Positions 1-13,410 of a DNA stretch of 64,000 nucleotides are shown one piece after another. Every line of letters starts with the position of its first letter. The first letter of the stretch is position 1. The DNA comes from Mangifera indica. Its lineage: Eukaryota > Streptophyta > Magnoliopsida > Sapindales > Anacardiaceae. A program made the translations under genes and the position numbers. The DNA is taken from assembly GCF_011075055.1 (NCBI RefSeq), contig NC_058149.1, positions 759,001-823,000 on the forward strand, in the 5' to 3' direction. The notes under the pieces are model-generated. The model had not been told where the DNA came from, searched no databases, and worked only from the letters and a program-made list of their open reading frames with translations.

Positions 1-3000
1 GGAGTTTGGTGCACTCTGTTCAGAATCAATTGGCCGACGCGATGTCCCAACATTAGAACTCTCAGCCTGCAAAAATATCAAAGTTCAGCACCTTCCTCTA
101 TTTTGCATACATCTAGTTTGTAATGGTGGGTGAGGTATTGGCATCATAATTAGCCTGACTGCCAAAATTGCAACTCTACGCTAAGCTCATGCTTTACAAT
201 TACAGTGTGTATCTGATAAATGTATTATAAAACAACTTTCAGAAAACAAAACAGGGTTTCTCAAATCCTGTTTCTTGAAAGGGAAAAAATTGTCATAGCC
301 ATTGACAACACAGATCTTTGATGATTGAGCAGTGTTTCTTATTTTAGAGATACAATACCAAACATGATTTTTCTTTGATGATGATTTGAAAAATAGGAAA
401 CAACTTCTTAAATGGTTTGCATGAGCCCTAAGGAAACAACAGAAGTTAAATTTGCAGTAGCATGAGGCATAAAAATGCCATTACTAGTGTGATTGGTGAA
501 CTATGCTTACATGGGTGGAAGATTCTTGCTCCATTCTATGTTCAGAAGTATCTGCTCCCTCAGAAGACGCTACCATTTGAGCTGCATTAGATTGTTGAGA
601 TATGATGGGCATGATCTGGTGAAGCAAGTTAGATAAAAATATCCCTTCATCACTGACACTTGCTTCCGCTTCTGAAGGTCCACTGGCTGTAGCAGCACGA
701 TCTGGGGCAGATATGGTTGCTGGCTCGGGAACAGAACCCGAAGCTGTCCCCTGTAAACTTGCATCTTCTACATGGATTTCGCCACCAGGAAAAAGATTCC
801 TCAGGAATCGCAGTACAGTACCTGGGATTTGGCGCTCAGGTTCTTGGCTGTTTTGGGTCCCACTGGCAGAAAGAATGCTGATATTTACACTGCGTCCACT
901 AGACGGTTCCTGTTGTCTTGAGTTCAGATTTGGTAATGATCCTAAAAGAAAAAAACCATTCATAAAATTCTTAAAAACAATGATATTGATAAACTAATAC
1001 AGAGAGTAGAACAAAGTCAAAATATAGTCCTGAATTCACCAATCCTAAAAGCAAGGAATGATGAGTGATAAATTCTGTCTTCAGAAGCCCCCTCCCTTAC
1101 AAAGTTTATAGATCAATTCCGGTTGCTAAAGTTATATTTTCTGAGGGTTCAAAAATCTTCAATTGACAGTCACTTTGATTAATCCAATATATAAGAATTA
1201 TTTGGTAATTACAACAGGCTCTCTCACAAAGTTATTTGAGCAATTATTTCAAAGTGTTATGACACAATCTCATCAATTCATACCCTTTTCCTACTGTTAA
1301 CAATAAGTACTTCACATGCAGAAATACTGGCTGATAGTTGATAATATGAAGTCACGAAGGCCTAGACCATAGGATACCAGAGAAAAATACTCTACTGATT
1401 AAGATGAACAGCAACTATAATTATTGCAAAGGGTAACAACAGCATCAGCAATAGTACAAACACACAATAAACATAAGAACAAGATAGAAAACTATTAACA
1501 ATCAACAATAAACCTAATAAAACTTCCAAAACACTACCAGAAAGAAAAATTGATAACGTAACCTTAATTTCTCATGAAATAGTTATCAACATAACAATGC
1601 TGGACTTGATGATTGTTTTAGTACCATTTCTTGCAGGATCCTCACTGTTTTGTGACTGCACCACAGACTCAGGAGCAGATGGCCGCTCAGTATGCCCATC
1701 AGTTGCTTGAAATCCTCGTTCACCAGTTACATGTCCAGAAGCTACATGTTGAAATCTTCCAAGAACTGGATAGTATAACCCTACAGGGTTACCCGATAAG
1801 TCTGAAGGTAGCCGACTGAAGGGAGCAGGCACTGCTGCTACCATGGTCCTAATTGGCACTACCCGTACTCCAGACTCTCCAGTGAAAGATGAACCCTCCG
1901 AGATCCTTGAAGTTGTTTGATTGCCAGGATTTTCAGGATTACCAAGACCAGTTGCTGAGTTACCTCGCCCTGAGGGCTGCTGAGTATTAGCATGTTCTTC
2001 TCGATTAGCGTTAGAAGTCGCCATTGATGAACCTTACAATAGCAAAAATGATAGTTTAAAATATATCATTTGCAGAAATTATGTTGGAAAATATGAGTAT
2101 CAGACACTTGTGGACATGAAACTCAAAGTACACCTGTGCTTGATGCTCAAATGAATTGTTACAATGAAATTCAGTTCCATTTATCAAGTGTATATAACTA
2201 TGAGGGTGACAGTCAAGAAACTGAGACAAATTGCTATTCAATGATAGTTGCAGTCTATGATTATAATCAAGGAAAAGAATAATCAACTTAGTTGATTATA
2301 ATAAATATTTTGATTTCCACAAACACACAAAAAAAATAATATTCATTTGTCCAGATTTTTGGGAGCTGTTGTTCAACACCCCATGCTGCTGGCACTAATT
2401 ATACTTAAGAGGTGCAAATTTATGTAAACAAAAAAGCAGTAAATAGTCCAGGCACAAAACTCAGAATACCTCTTCGTATTTGTATATCAATACGCCTTGG
2501 AAGAAATCCAGAACCACGCCCATTAACCAAACCAGTGCCAGACTGTACAGACCCCGTGGGGATGGCACCAAAGCTTGTTCCCGGTTGAAAAGTAAGAGGC
2601 TGGACATATAAATTCAACTATCAGCAAAAATTGAAAAACAAAAGTTCGAAGCAAAAAAGAAGAGTTTCATAGAATGATAAGAATATTACTTGAACCATAA
2701 GAGGGTTAGGACCAGAAGGAGATATGAATACAGCAGGACCAGCATTGACCACAGCTTCAGACTGCAAAGAAAGGTGTCATAGCATAAAAGTATGAAACCA
2801 ATGTAAAACTAAGATGTCATACTCTGGGAACTAGGATGGTCATACCGGAGTTAGACCTAATCTCACAGTCATGGTTGTACGACCAAGTTCAAGCAAAAAA
2901 GCACCTAGATTATAAAGTAGATATCCAGTTCCTGATGCAGTAGATTGTGTGCTCATCCGTACAGATGAATCAGTCACATTCGCCTGATTCTCCAGTTGCC

Positions 3001-6000
3001 CAGCAAGTTGCTTCCAGTATATAAAAAGAAAATAACAATTACTTCAAATCTAGCATATAATTAACAATTTAGCAGTAGCTCTAAAAGCTTATAGTTCTTC
3101 TACAATCTTGGTGCACACAAAATAAATATAAAAATAAAGTTGCTCACTTCAAACAAAAATTATATTCACGACCAGTAAATATATAAATTTAATTATGAAA
3201 AAAAAACATCAATGAATATATGACTTTATAATGGAACAATAGAATAAACAATTAAAGAGGCAGATAAGAACACACAAGTAGACACTCTCCAACTTGTTCA
3301 ACGAGCATCTGTCTAGTGGACAGCATGACTTCTGCCAAAGTTGCAGGTGTTGGAAGACCTTCTTGTGCAGTCCCTGAATGTGATGAAGAACTAGAATCTC
3401 TTTCTCCAGTCATATCCGTGGTGGCTGCTTGAGAATTGTTACTCCCTCCCCTGCCTGCCCAATACAATGTGTTTCAACAATATCAATAAAGAATTATAGG
3501 AATAACCGATGAGCATAATAAATTCGGTTGCTGTAATATTAAAAAAAAAAACAGACCAATTCCATCTAATTCGCGCCTTATATTACTCAAATATTGGGAC
3601 AAGGTGGTCAATGAATCAGGAATCACCTACAAAGGAAAAAAGTTGTGGCAGAATACTTATTATCAGTCCAATATATATGCCAAAAAATCCATTTGAAATA
3701 GAATGCCAAAGTTCAAGCAAACACTGAAAGATGAAAATTTTGATTAAGTTAGCCAAGGATTTCAGGCTTACATGAGGCTGCAAAGACCCCAAAGAAACTG
3801 CTGTTGGTATTCCGAAGGCACTTGGAAGTCTATTGGATATCCTCATGCCAGCTTGTTCAAATTGCGGCTGAGTTGAATCTGACATACCACTAACAACTGG
3901 CGTTCTTTCAAGTCTTTGCAATGCAGGATCCTATTATTAAATACACCCCATCCAAATGAGGATGAGAATGAAAAAGTAGTTAATATGAACCAAAAACAGA
4001 CTAAAAGACAATAATTACTATGACTCAAAATTTTACAAGATTACCAAGAAACCATCAACATTTGAAGATTTTTTCAAGAAATAATTACTATGATAATTCT
4101 TTTTTCAGGTTTGTTTTGTGCAGTGGGTAGAGAGACCGGAGTGATAGATACTGAGAATATTAACTATAAATTAGGAGAATAAGACCAGTAATAACAGAAG
4201 CACGATCTTTCTAACAGGTATTCAAAAGTCAAAAGTTTCTAGTAGTTGAAATTATGACTAACCCTGACATCAATTCCATTACTAACACCTCCAATATTTG
4301 AAAATCCAAAAGAACCGAGAACAGCTGAGACAATCTGTCCAGAAGAAAAGAGAAGCATTGAGAAATTGGCACAATGAGATAGAACACAACCAACATGAAT
4401 ATAAAAAATAAATGTTCCAATCCAATCAAACTGTCGTCTCACCTGACTGACTTCTGGAGGAACTCCATCCCCTGGATCAGGAACATTGAAAGTCTCAATT
4501 ACAACACTAGGAGCTACCTGATTTCCATGACTTCGGCTTGTACCTGATGCGAGTTCAATTGCAACAAACAATGCGATTTAGCGGTAAATCCTTACTAGTT
4601 ATGAGAGAAATAATTAATGAAAAATGCCTTCCCTTTACTTAAATACAATCAGCATGATAAAATTGAAGCAGCACATAAGTTGTTGATGAACCTTGCATTA
4701 AAGAGGATGATAGACAGCAGAGACACCTTTTTATGCAATTGATAATCGATTTGAAAGGTAAAAGCCGTAGTACAGGGTGACAATGAAGTACACAGGGAAG
4801 CAGACAACAAAAACCCAATGCCAAAGGAAACCAAAACACACAAAAAATAGATCTAGTTCAAAATTTTGATATGACCCAAAATTTCAATAAGAAGGAACAA
4901 CATAAAACAGTTCAAAGAAAATATTAACTGACATAGATAGCATAAAGATAAGACGTAAGGTATACATAGGAATCTCAATGTCTAAGGTAGTACAATCCTT
5001 CCCCTCACACAGTGTAACTGTTCTCCACATATTTCCACTCCTTTGCTTTCCTAGGCCACAACTTAAGCAATGAGTCAGAAATTCAGACGGATCACAGCTA
5101 TGTAGTCCAGACCATACAGCAACAAATGAGAACCATTTCACCACTATATTTCAACACAAAAAAGACAATTCCACAATGGTCTATTTCCTCTCAATCAAAA
5201 CATCTACTTTTAAGAAACTATTCGATGTCCCCCATTGATTTGTGTATAAAATACACACAATTAGGGTAATAACAGTATGTCTTTAAAGTGAATTTTGGTT
5301 TATTTTGTCAAATTCTATAAGTTTTATTTAATTTTGATGGCTTGATCTTATTTTGCACTTTGAATTATATTCTTAGATGTTGTGGAGACATTCAAACCCT
5401 TTCGGAGTGAAAATGAAAGCTTAAAGAAGCAAATGCGAAGATTTTATATAAGGAGACAAAGGTCAATTATGTGCAGTCTTATAGTCATAATTGGTGCCCA
5501 TAATTTCTAGGTGTAAATAATATTTAAAAAAACAAAAAACAGGGTTAAATGATAACATATAAAAAGAAAGTTACATCTTCCTCACTTACCTATTACCAAA
5601 ATACAACAGCCTAAGGGATTTTTAGATAGAGACAGCTTCAAGAAACAAGAAGAAGACTGAAAATTCAAGATTAAAAAAAGAAGACCCAAGAGAATTGAGA
5701 TTTGACGACCTTAGAGTTTTTTTTTATCTCTCTTAATTTTTTCTTTTGCTGATTTAAAATGTCTCTCTCTTCAACTTTATCTTGTAGTTTGAACTTTATA
5801 ACAATGAATAACTAATTTCCTTTGCTAGGGTTTATGATAAATTTATAAATTCTCAAAGATTATGTAATGAGTTTTGATTATTGATCAATGGTGATGAATG
5901 TTTGATTTAGCAATTACGTTTTTAATTTTTTGCTTGGTGTTAGAGCCCAATATAATGCTTGTTTGTAGATTGAAGTGTAATATTGAGAAATATATATTCA

Positions 6001-8175
6001 ATTAGTTCATGTCTTTGCTAAATCTAGGGTTTTATTTAGAGATAAATATAAATTCTTTGTGGATAAATTGATTGTCATAGAAATTAATGAGTTTTGATTA
6101 ACATCATACCACGGAAGTAGATGAGTTTTTAATCTTAACACATCTAGTTAATCTTGAGAGAGGAATTAGACAAAATAGGATAATTAACCATCACCAATTC
6201 ATTTTGTCATTGAGTTTAATTAGATTTGTTACTGATTTTTGAGTAATTAATGGTGAAATCATAAACTCCAGACTTTTCTATATTGGTCTTTTACTTTTAA
6301 TTTGTTGGATGTCTACTCCTTTTGTTAATTTTACCTTGTTAATTTACATTTCAATTAATTTTAATTCAACTTCACTCACTTAGCATTTTAATTCTCTAGC
6401 TAATTTAGATTACAAAACGAATTACTACTCAACAACCAATTCCTGTAGGACCAACATCTTTCTATATTATTTGATTGACTCATATACCTGCGAGCTATAG
6501 ACAACACCCATTGCCAACTTTTAGAAAATATAAACCACTTTTAATAATTAAAGTCTCTTCCAAGGAAAGAAGAAAATGATCTACCTCTCAACAATAGATC
6601 TATGACAGAGGCTTGGACATTATTGCATATAATCTCATTAGACTTAGAACAAGTAGCTCATACAATATATATGATCAACATAAAGAATCAGCAAGGGGAC
6701 AAACCTGGATGGTTATGGCCACCATTAGATGAGGGGAGGGCTGGTTGCCTGACCACCATATGCAAGGTGTGACCATCCTCAACATCTAAATCAAGTTAAG
6801 TAAGAAGCTTAAATGTAAATGCCAGGTACAAAATGATACTGAGTATACTCATGACTGTAATGTAATATAAATTTGGCCAGAGCTAGGAATACAAAAGTTT
6901 ATTGGCTGTCGATATCATCTTTTAACTAGCATACATCCTCAATTCAATATGGCTCAATTTCAGCAATAGACCAAATAACTACTATCACTAAAAGATAACA
7001 AAATTAAAATTTCTTCACTGATGGTAAAAATTGCCTCTTAGTAGAAAATTCAAGTGAAGTCATGATTAAAAGGTTATCAACCCCAACATTTGTAGCCAAT
7101 CTTTAAATCTCTACCTTCAAAGAGAAAAGTCTTGGGTCCAACCCAAGCAAAAGTAGTAGAGGGATACCCCCAAAATTTTGATAATTATGTGGTTGAACAA
7201 TGCTTTTCATACCTGGAACATAATTGCTGTATGAACCAGAAGAAAAGCATGTAAACAAATCACCACAAACAGCAGGAAATGGTACCACAGTAATGGGCAT
7301 TATATTGCTTACACAGATTGCCTAATGAGAAGTTCACATGTAACCAAAATATTGTAAGAGCATGATGAACTTTTTAGTTCATCATTTTTTTTATGCCAAT
7401 AGAAGATTAGCAATGATATGGAAAGAGAACCTTTAAGTTATTGGTAATTCTCTTTTGGATAGAAAATGTAGAGCAATAATAACTAAGGCCTTGAAACTCA
7501 AGAGATTAGAAAAAAAAAGGATACGATAAGCAGAGAGGAGCTGATCATCCTTCAGAACTTTTCCACGACATATTAGACGTTGTTGCTCAGATAAAACACC
7601 AGTTACAGAGGCAATCTGTTCTTTCAAAGCAGGAACAGGTACCTGTGGGAGAAAAAGAAATTAACAGCATAGAAATGCTGATGCAAAGTCATACCCAACA
7701 TCTCTGCAAGGGGTAATATGCATAAGAAGATAATATTACTAGAAAACTTGTAACAATAAGGAGAGTAGATCATATATATGTTCAATTTCATAGCTAGAAA
7801 GACAATGACTTTTGAAAACCACCATGAAAAGATTTGGAAAATTGCTAAAAGTACAACAATAGATATATGCTCATAGTGCAACCAAGAAAAGACTATAATA
7901 AAAAAAATTGAGTATTGCTCAATAAAAGCTCAGACAGGAACTTCAGATCATGATTTCATGAAGAAAAATTAAACTTGTTTTAAATGAATAGCTAAAGTAA
8001 CACAAGGCCAGAACTTAAGTAAGAATAATGATAACAGAGCAATATTAATCACCTGTTTATCCACTTTCAAAGTATAGGTTTGTGAGTCTAGAGTTTTTAT
8101 TTTGATTTCAATGGTGGTTTCAGAGGCTTCAGCCTTGATAATTCCAGGAATTTTTTCAGCACCACCACTTTCCAT
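1..8175 (-). CDS. BAG6/CIP73-like ubiquitin-domain protein, 3' partial
   Basis: Fourteen coding exons join in frame: 8175-8053, 7642-7525, 6785-6705, 4543-4443, 4334-4263, 3930-3772, 3626-3557, 3454-3276, 3010-2846, 2761-2690, 2599-2470, 2032-1625, 941-511 and 66-1, giving about 725 residues before the window edge. All use GT-AG sites and the phases agree. Residues about 22-97 form a ubiquitin-like fold (IEIKIKTLDSQTYTLKVDKQ, then LKEQIASVTGVLSEQQRLIC and VEDGHTLHMVVRQP). A conserved BAG6-type middle follows (VIPDSLTTLSQYLSN, MLVEQVGECLLQLAGQLENQ, YLLYNLGAFLLELGRTTMTV). The rest is low-complexity, rich in Ser, Gly, Pro and Asn. Proteins of this family are chaperone or ubiquitin-pathway adaptors that hold exposed hydrophobic segments; Lotus CIP73 is a plant member. 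The ATG is the first in its exon, ten bases after a splice acceptor, so the 5'UTR is spliced. The stop codon is outside the window. Family assignment is strong; the exact function is inferred. Confidence 0.9.
5230..6520 (+). mobile_element. Decayed Ty3-type LTR relic inside an intron of the BAG6-like gene
   Basis: The 2.16-kb fourth intron contains about 1.3 kb of sequence unlike the rest of the gene. Its right part reads like the 3' end of plant Ty3/gypsy LTRs: CCTGTAGGACCAACATC, then a pyrimidine-rich stretch and TGCGAGCTATAGACAACACC, followed by CACCCATTGCCAACTT, which looks like a worn form of the primer-binding region seen in Athila/Tat-type elements (usual form GGCGCCGTTGCC). No gag or pol ORF is present, so this is a solo or truncated LTR. 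Ends are approximate; recognition is from memory of such LTRs. Confidence 0.45.
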
Positions 8176-9045
8176 TTGCTTCGGACTGTGCAGGTACCCA
8201 GAGAAGAAACATTGTCAAAACTATTCATTACACATAAAAGAAAATACAACAAAAAGAAATATTTTCCTGTACTTGAAATCCTCTATACAATATATTCTAT
8301 TTAGATTTGAAAATACAAAACATAAAATAAAATAACAAGAAGCAACAAGAAACTAATGCCAAAATAGAAAACATGTATGCTACACTACATGGTACTCCAA
8401 AAACATTTTCATTTTGGATTCCAACAAACAAAAGAATAGAACTTGCAAGTTCAAAATGGTAAAAAGGGTCCACTTTCAAAATAATTAAAATAATTTAGCC
8501 ATGGACAGACATTCACTTCTAGTCATTCTTCTTTAAGGAAGGCCATAGCTTGAGTAGAAGCAAAACTTTCAGGCCAAAAGAAATTGATCTTGTAGGTCTA
8601 TAAAGTCCAAGATTACCTACTTTTACTATCAAACTTCTATATGCATATAGCTACTCTTCAAAAATCGAACTAGAATTTAAGACAAACAGAAATTGTATCT
8701 CAAACCAGAACCTAATTTAAATCACCAACTCTCCAAGCAGCTATGAAATTTCAAGATAACCAGAACCTCAATTTCCAACGTACAATGTTTGAGGGCCTCA
8801 ACACACACAGCCACATAAACCCAGTTGAAGAAACACATAAATAATCATATCAACACATCTATACACATCCGTTAGACCAAATTGAAGTGAACAGAACTAG
8901 GGTTTTACCAGAAGACCTAAATGAAGACAATATTACCCACAAGATTTTCTTACCTTTGAGCTTACACAAAGACAAAAATCACAAAAACTTATCAAAAAGA
9001 ATCAAAATTGAGATCAAAACCAAGTAATTAGAGCTCAAACATTAC

Positions 9046-9245
9046 CGGCGATCAAAGACAAAATCTTTCGAGATTTACAAGGAGAGAAAAGGAAGAACAC
9101 AACCAAGATGACGCGGTAGCAGAAGCGACGGTGGTGATGTTGTGTTGTGGCGAGCTTAAAGAAGAGGGCGAAGTTGTCTTGAGGCTTCTCTCTGAAGTCC
9201 TCAGCGTGGCAGGCAAAGGAGGGAAATTTCACTATGGACTCTGTG
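9046..9245 (-). other. Probable 5'UTR exon and promoter end of the BAG6-like gene
   Basis: This stretch is more GC-rich and pyrimidine-rich on the minus strand than its surroundings, has no long ORF, and lies upstream of an acceptor at 8186 (CTGCACAG) that leads into the ATG exon. Two possible donors are visible on the minus strand, CCTT/GTAAAT (exon end 9079) and CGCCG/GTAATG (exon end 9046). The transcription start is not defined; AT-rich spacer begins above about 9260. Confidence 0.5.
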
Positions 9246-9259
9246 GTTCTTAACACTTG

Positions 9260-11241
9260 TATTTCACATTCTTTATTGACCGTTGGATTAAAATAATATC
9301 ACAAGATGGGTGAATTATATTAATTAATTATATATAAAAATTATTTTATATTTTTATTATATAATTATATATTTAAAATATACTAAATATAAAAAAAACT
9401 AACAATAGAATTGTATAGCGAAATTACTTTCCCAATTTTGAAAAAGGTTAGAAAAATAAAAAAATTATCAATGTAAAATGTCAAATTTCACTCGAAAATG
9501 TGTGATTTATCCAAATTGCATTAGACAAATACGATTTTTTAATACAATTATGATATAACTTTATTTTAAAAAATATGATTTCGACAAAATTGCATCTCTA
9601 TGAACACAATTCTAATGCATTCAAAATTTGCATGTACAATCAACTAATAATATTAATAAATTTGGTCACATATTCAAATATATTTAATGTCGAATAATTA
9701 TGATTAGTAATCCAATATGATTAATATGTACTTCGAATTTTTCTTGTAAATTTATTTAAAAAAAATAATGTTACATAATTATAAAGAGTGAGTTCTTTCA
9801 AAATTAGAATCTTAACTTCGCACGGGGTTTTTAATATGTTCGTATTATATTTTTTGGATTAAATAAAGGTTTTGGGGAAATTAATTTGTTGTTCTTGTCA
9901 CAACATTAAGAAATAAGATCATGATAATAAACTTTTGTAGGTCTTTTTTTTTTTTTTTTCAAAATTTTGTGATATTCTCATAATATATATATTATAATAG
10001 TAGAATTCTTTAAGAAAATAAAAAGGAAAGGAAAACAAAATTTTTACATAAAATTATATGAAGTAAATTATGAAAATCTTCTAAAATAATATAATAATTT
10101 GTTCTTTTTACTTGAATTAGGAAATTTATTTGAACATTTAATACAAATATTAATTATCAATCGATCATTATATTTATTGAAATTATGAAAATCTTCTAAA
10201 CTAATAATAATAATTTAGTTTATCATTTTCTTTTCTTCTTCTCTGTGTTTTTTGTTCTTTCACCTCATTTCTTTAAAACCAAATCTCTGTTCAAATTCAT
10301 CAACTTACTACAACAAACCATGTTCACATGAAAACAAATCTCTTAAACCTCCTCATTCATTGTCCAAAAAACCACATCAGATTTTCAAGGCATGATGGTC
10401 GCTTATTTGATGCAGTGATGGTGGATTTGAAAAAAGACAAGTAGTTTTCTATGTGTTTTTGGGGCTAGTTGGTGGATTGAGAAGGTAAGGAGAGGAAGGA
10501 AGGTTACTAGTTAGCAAGAGTGAGGTTATGCTACTGAAAAGGAAGAAAATAGAAGATGAGGCAGTAGCTAGGCAGAAAGAGAGAATGAAGGCAGTTGAGG
10601 TTTTTGGTAAAGATGGGGGAGATGAATTTGTAGAGTAGAAAACTTTTTGGTCGTTAGTATGGAGTAGGGAAAGGTTGGGAGGTAAGGGATTTAAACAACA
10701 ACAATCACTAGTTGTCAAGAGATGCCGGGCGTAGGAGAAGTTGTGTGCAACAAATGCCAATGGTTGGAGCATCGAAGAGGTGGGTTGGGACAAGCTTTAT
10801 GTGAAAGAGAGGTAATAGATCTATGATGTATGAGAGAGTGAGAGAGGGTGGCTTGTCTGAATAAGGGGATGACGATATTGTAGTGACAATATTTATTGTG
10901 GGGGTGTGTAGGTGACATCAATGGTGGGAGGCGAAGGGCTTCAATGAAAAAGGAGTTAGTGATCGTGGCAGTAGGGCAAGAGTAATAGGAGTTGGAGATG
11001 GTGATGGTAGCATCGGAACCCGGGGACAAGCCCAATCCAAGCTTGCATAAAAAATTGAGGTTAACAATTATATTAAGGCAAACCAGAGTCCAACCATTGG
11101 AACCTCATTGGTTTCCATTTTAACCCTAGTCAAACCTAACATCAACACAAAATTAGATTATTTTTTCAAAGTTAAGATTTGAACTCAAGTTTTAGCCTTA
11201 TATTATTCATTGATATAATGTGTGTGCCCCATTAAACTAAG

Positions 11242-11291
<50 letters not shown>

Positions 11292-11930
11292 AGAGCTATT
11301 CAAATTATATTTTTAAAGATTAGTTATTTAAAATTGTTTGAAATATTATTTTTAATATTTATTTAAACAATTTATTAATTTGTTTTTTAATATATATTTA
11401 AACAGTTTATCAATCTTATCATCAATTGAATCAGTTTGTCTCTTTCATCAAGTTAATATCCAATCTGATTTTCAAAACATTGATGATAATAATAGAGATG
11501 GAGATGAGAAAGGTTTAGACAATGATTTTGGAAATAAATTAAAGAGTTTAGGACAAAATACTAATCCTACTATTTCACGTAAAGATTTTCATTAATAACT
11601 TATGAAAATGAATGAAAAATATATAAATATACTTTTAAAACTTAAAATATAAACTATCATCGAGTTCATCAAAGTTGAGGTGAAAAATAGTCATTCGACC
11701 GAGTTTACATTGTATGGTTATTTACGCCATGCATGATACTAAGGTGTGGAGCTAATGGAACATGCAGACGCATGTGTGTAACATAATATTCCATAACAAG
11801 GAACCCATTTGGGGGACCGACATTCATTAATAGGGGAGATATCTTCTCCGCCTACAAAATCACCTTAAAACAAGAAAAATCGTCAAACATAATTCTCAAG
11901 TTTTGTTTTCTACTTAATATGTAGGAGATA
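9260..11930. other. Intergenic AT-rich spacer
   Basis: No gene supported. It is very A/T-rich with a poly-T run at about 9942-9959 and a (TA)n tract at about 11245-11288. Between 10440 and 11040 it turns G-rich on the plus strand and holds two overlapping minus-strand open frames. These are Ser/Pro/His-rich low-complexity translations with no recognisable domain, so they are not called as genes. Confidence 0.6.
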
Positions 11931-11989
11931 TCTAGTTTGTTACCGATCATAATAGGTAATTTTCTACTACTCATTGTCTATTGTGCCGT

Positions 11990-12275
11990 TTGTAGTAGTT
12001 TTCATATAAAATATCATTATTTATTGCATATTATAGTATTTACAATAAGTGATTTCTATTGTTTATCGTATATTATCCTTTTTACAGTATTTTATATAAA
12101 GTGTACTATTTATAGCTATTATTATTGTTTATAATAGACGATTTTTACTATTTATTATCTATTGTACTGTTTATAATAGCATTTTATATAAAATTTATTG
12201 TTCATAGCCTGCTCTTACTGTTTACAATAGACTATTTCTACTTTTTATTGGCTATTATACTATTCATAATAAGAT
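11990..12275. repeat. Degenerate tandem repeat, period about 90-92 bp, three copies
   Basis: The motif TTTTATATAAA recurs near 12000 (as TTTCATATAAAA), 12090 and 12182. Each is followed by a similar series (ATTGTTTAT, ATTTCTACT or ATTTTTACT, CTATTRTACT). The spacing is about 90-92 bp. A further partial copy (11940-11990) precedes it. There is no coding potential beyond a Tyr/Ile/Phe-rich shadow frame. Confidence 0.7.
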
Positions 12276-12780
12276 GAAGACAATGGTAATTTAGGTATTT
12301 AACTAATAAAATAGTATAAATGTTTAATAAAGAATTGTGGTAAAATTATATAAACAAGGGAAACAAGTGGTATTTTTACAATAACCATATATATATATAT
12401 ATATATGAAGATTAGGGATGAATTCGATTTGTGCATATGACTGGTTCAAGTTTGAATTAAAGTTATAATGCGTAACTTAAGTTTGAAATCATTTAAGTTG
12501 ATACATAATATCATTGAAGCTTACTAATGACATAAATAATATTATTAGAAGAATAAATAATATATTAGGTAGATAAATAAGTTAATCTCAAATTAAGTTA
12601 CTAAGTTGATTATCTAATTTGAAATTGATTTATTCAAATTAAATCATAAATTTGATTTAAACCAAATCTGATCGAATAGAATATAATTTATATTAGAATA
12701 ATATAATTTTCCCTTTGCGGGATGGTTAGCTTTATGCCCATCATTCTGCACATGAAGACCAACATAAGTAATTGTTCTAA

Positions 12781-13140
12781 GAGAGTGTTTAATTTAGATA
12801 ATGTTTTATAAAAAAATGAAAGATTATTATAAAAATAAATTATCTAAAAGACTATTAAATATAAATTATTATTATATGTATAAATTATTATTATTATATT
12901 TAAAAAAATTTGATATATATATAATTATTTTGTTTGATTGAGTTAATAAAAAAATATTAATATATTATTTTAAAATATTTTTTATATTCTTGTTATATTG
13001 ATTAAAAATAAGTGTGTTTTTGTCTTAAAAAATAACTAAAAATAAAATTATAATCAAATTATTTGTTACATCCCTAGTATTAATAAAATATTATCAAAAT
13101 ATTTTATTATATCAAATAATATTTATATAATCCAACCAAT
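12781..13140. repeat. AT-rich MITE, TTTGGTT-end family, diverged copy
   Basis: Begins AGAGTGTTTAATTTAGATAA and ends ATAATCCAACCAAT, with internal blocks shared with the copies at 36.26, 42.85 and 56.38 kb, such as TGATTAAAAATAAGTGTGTT and ATTATCAAAATATTTTATTA. It has no ORF. It is the most diverged copy in the window. Confidence 0.55.
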
Positions 13141-13410
13141 GAAGGAGGAGTTGTGGTAATAAGTTTTCTAGTGATTACTGCAACAATAATGGAAAATCAG
13201 TACTTCAGATACATATGCGAACAAAGTTGCTTTTGCAATCTCTTTTTTCTGATAACTTTGAAAAAAAGAACAAGTATGAACAACTTCACTAAAACTCATT
13301 TCTGTAGAGTACATGTCATGGGGTTTAGTTAGCTAAGATGGTAGTGAAAGGTAAAAAAAAATGTAAAACCTAATGAGAGATATAGATCAGAATCAAAGAA
13401 GAATGATTGA

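Noticed and set aside
10449..11035. Minus-strand frames of 114 and 106 codons, Ser/Pro/His-rich
   Set aside because: Overlapping low-complexity translations with no domain, no start context and no splice partners.
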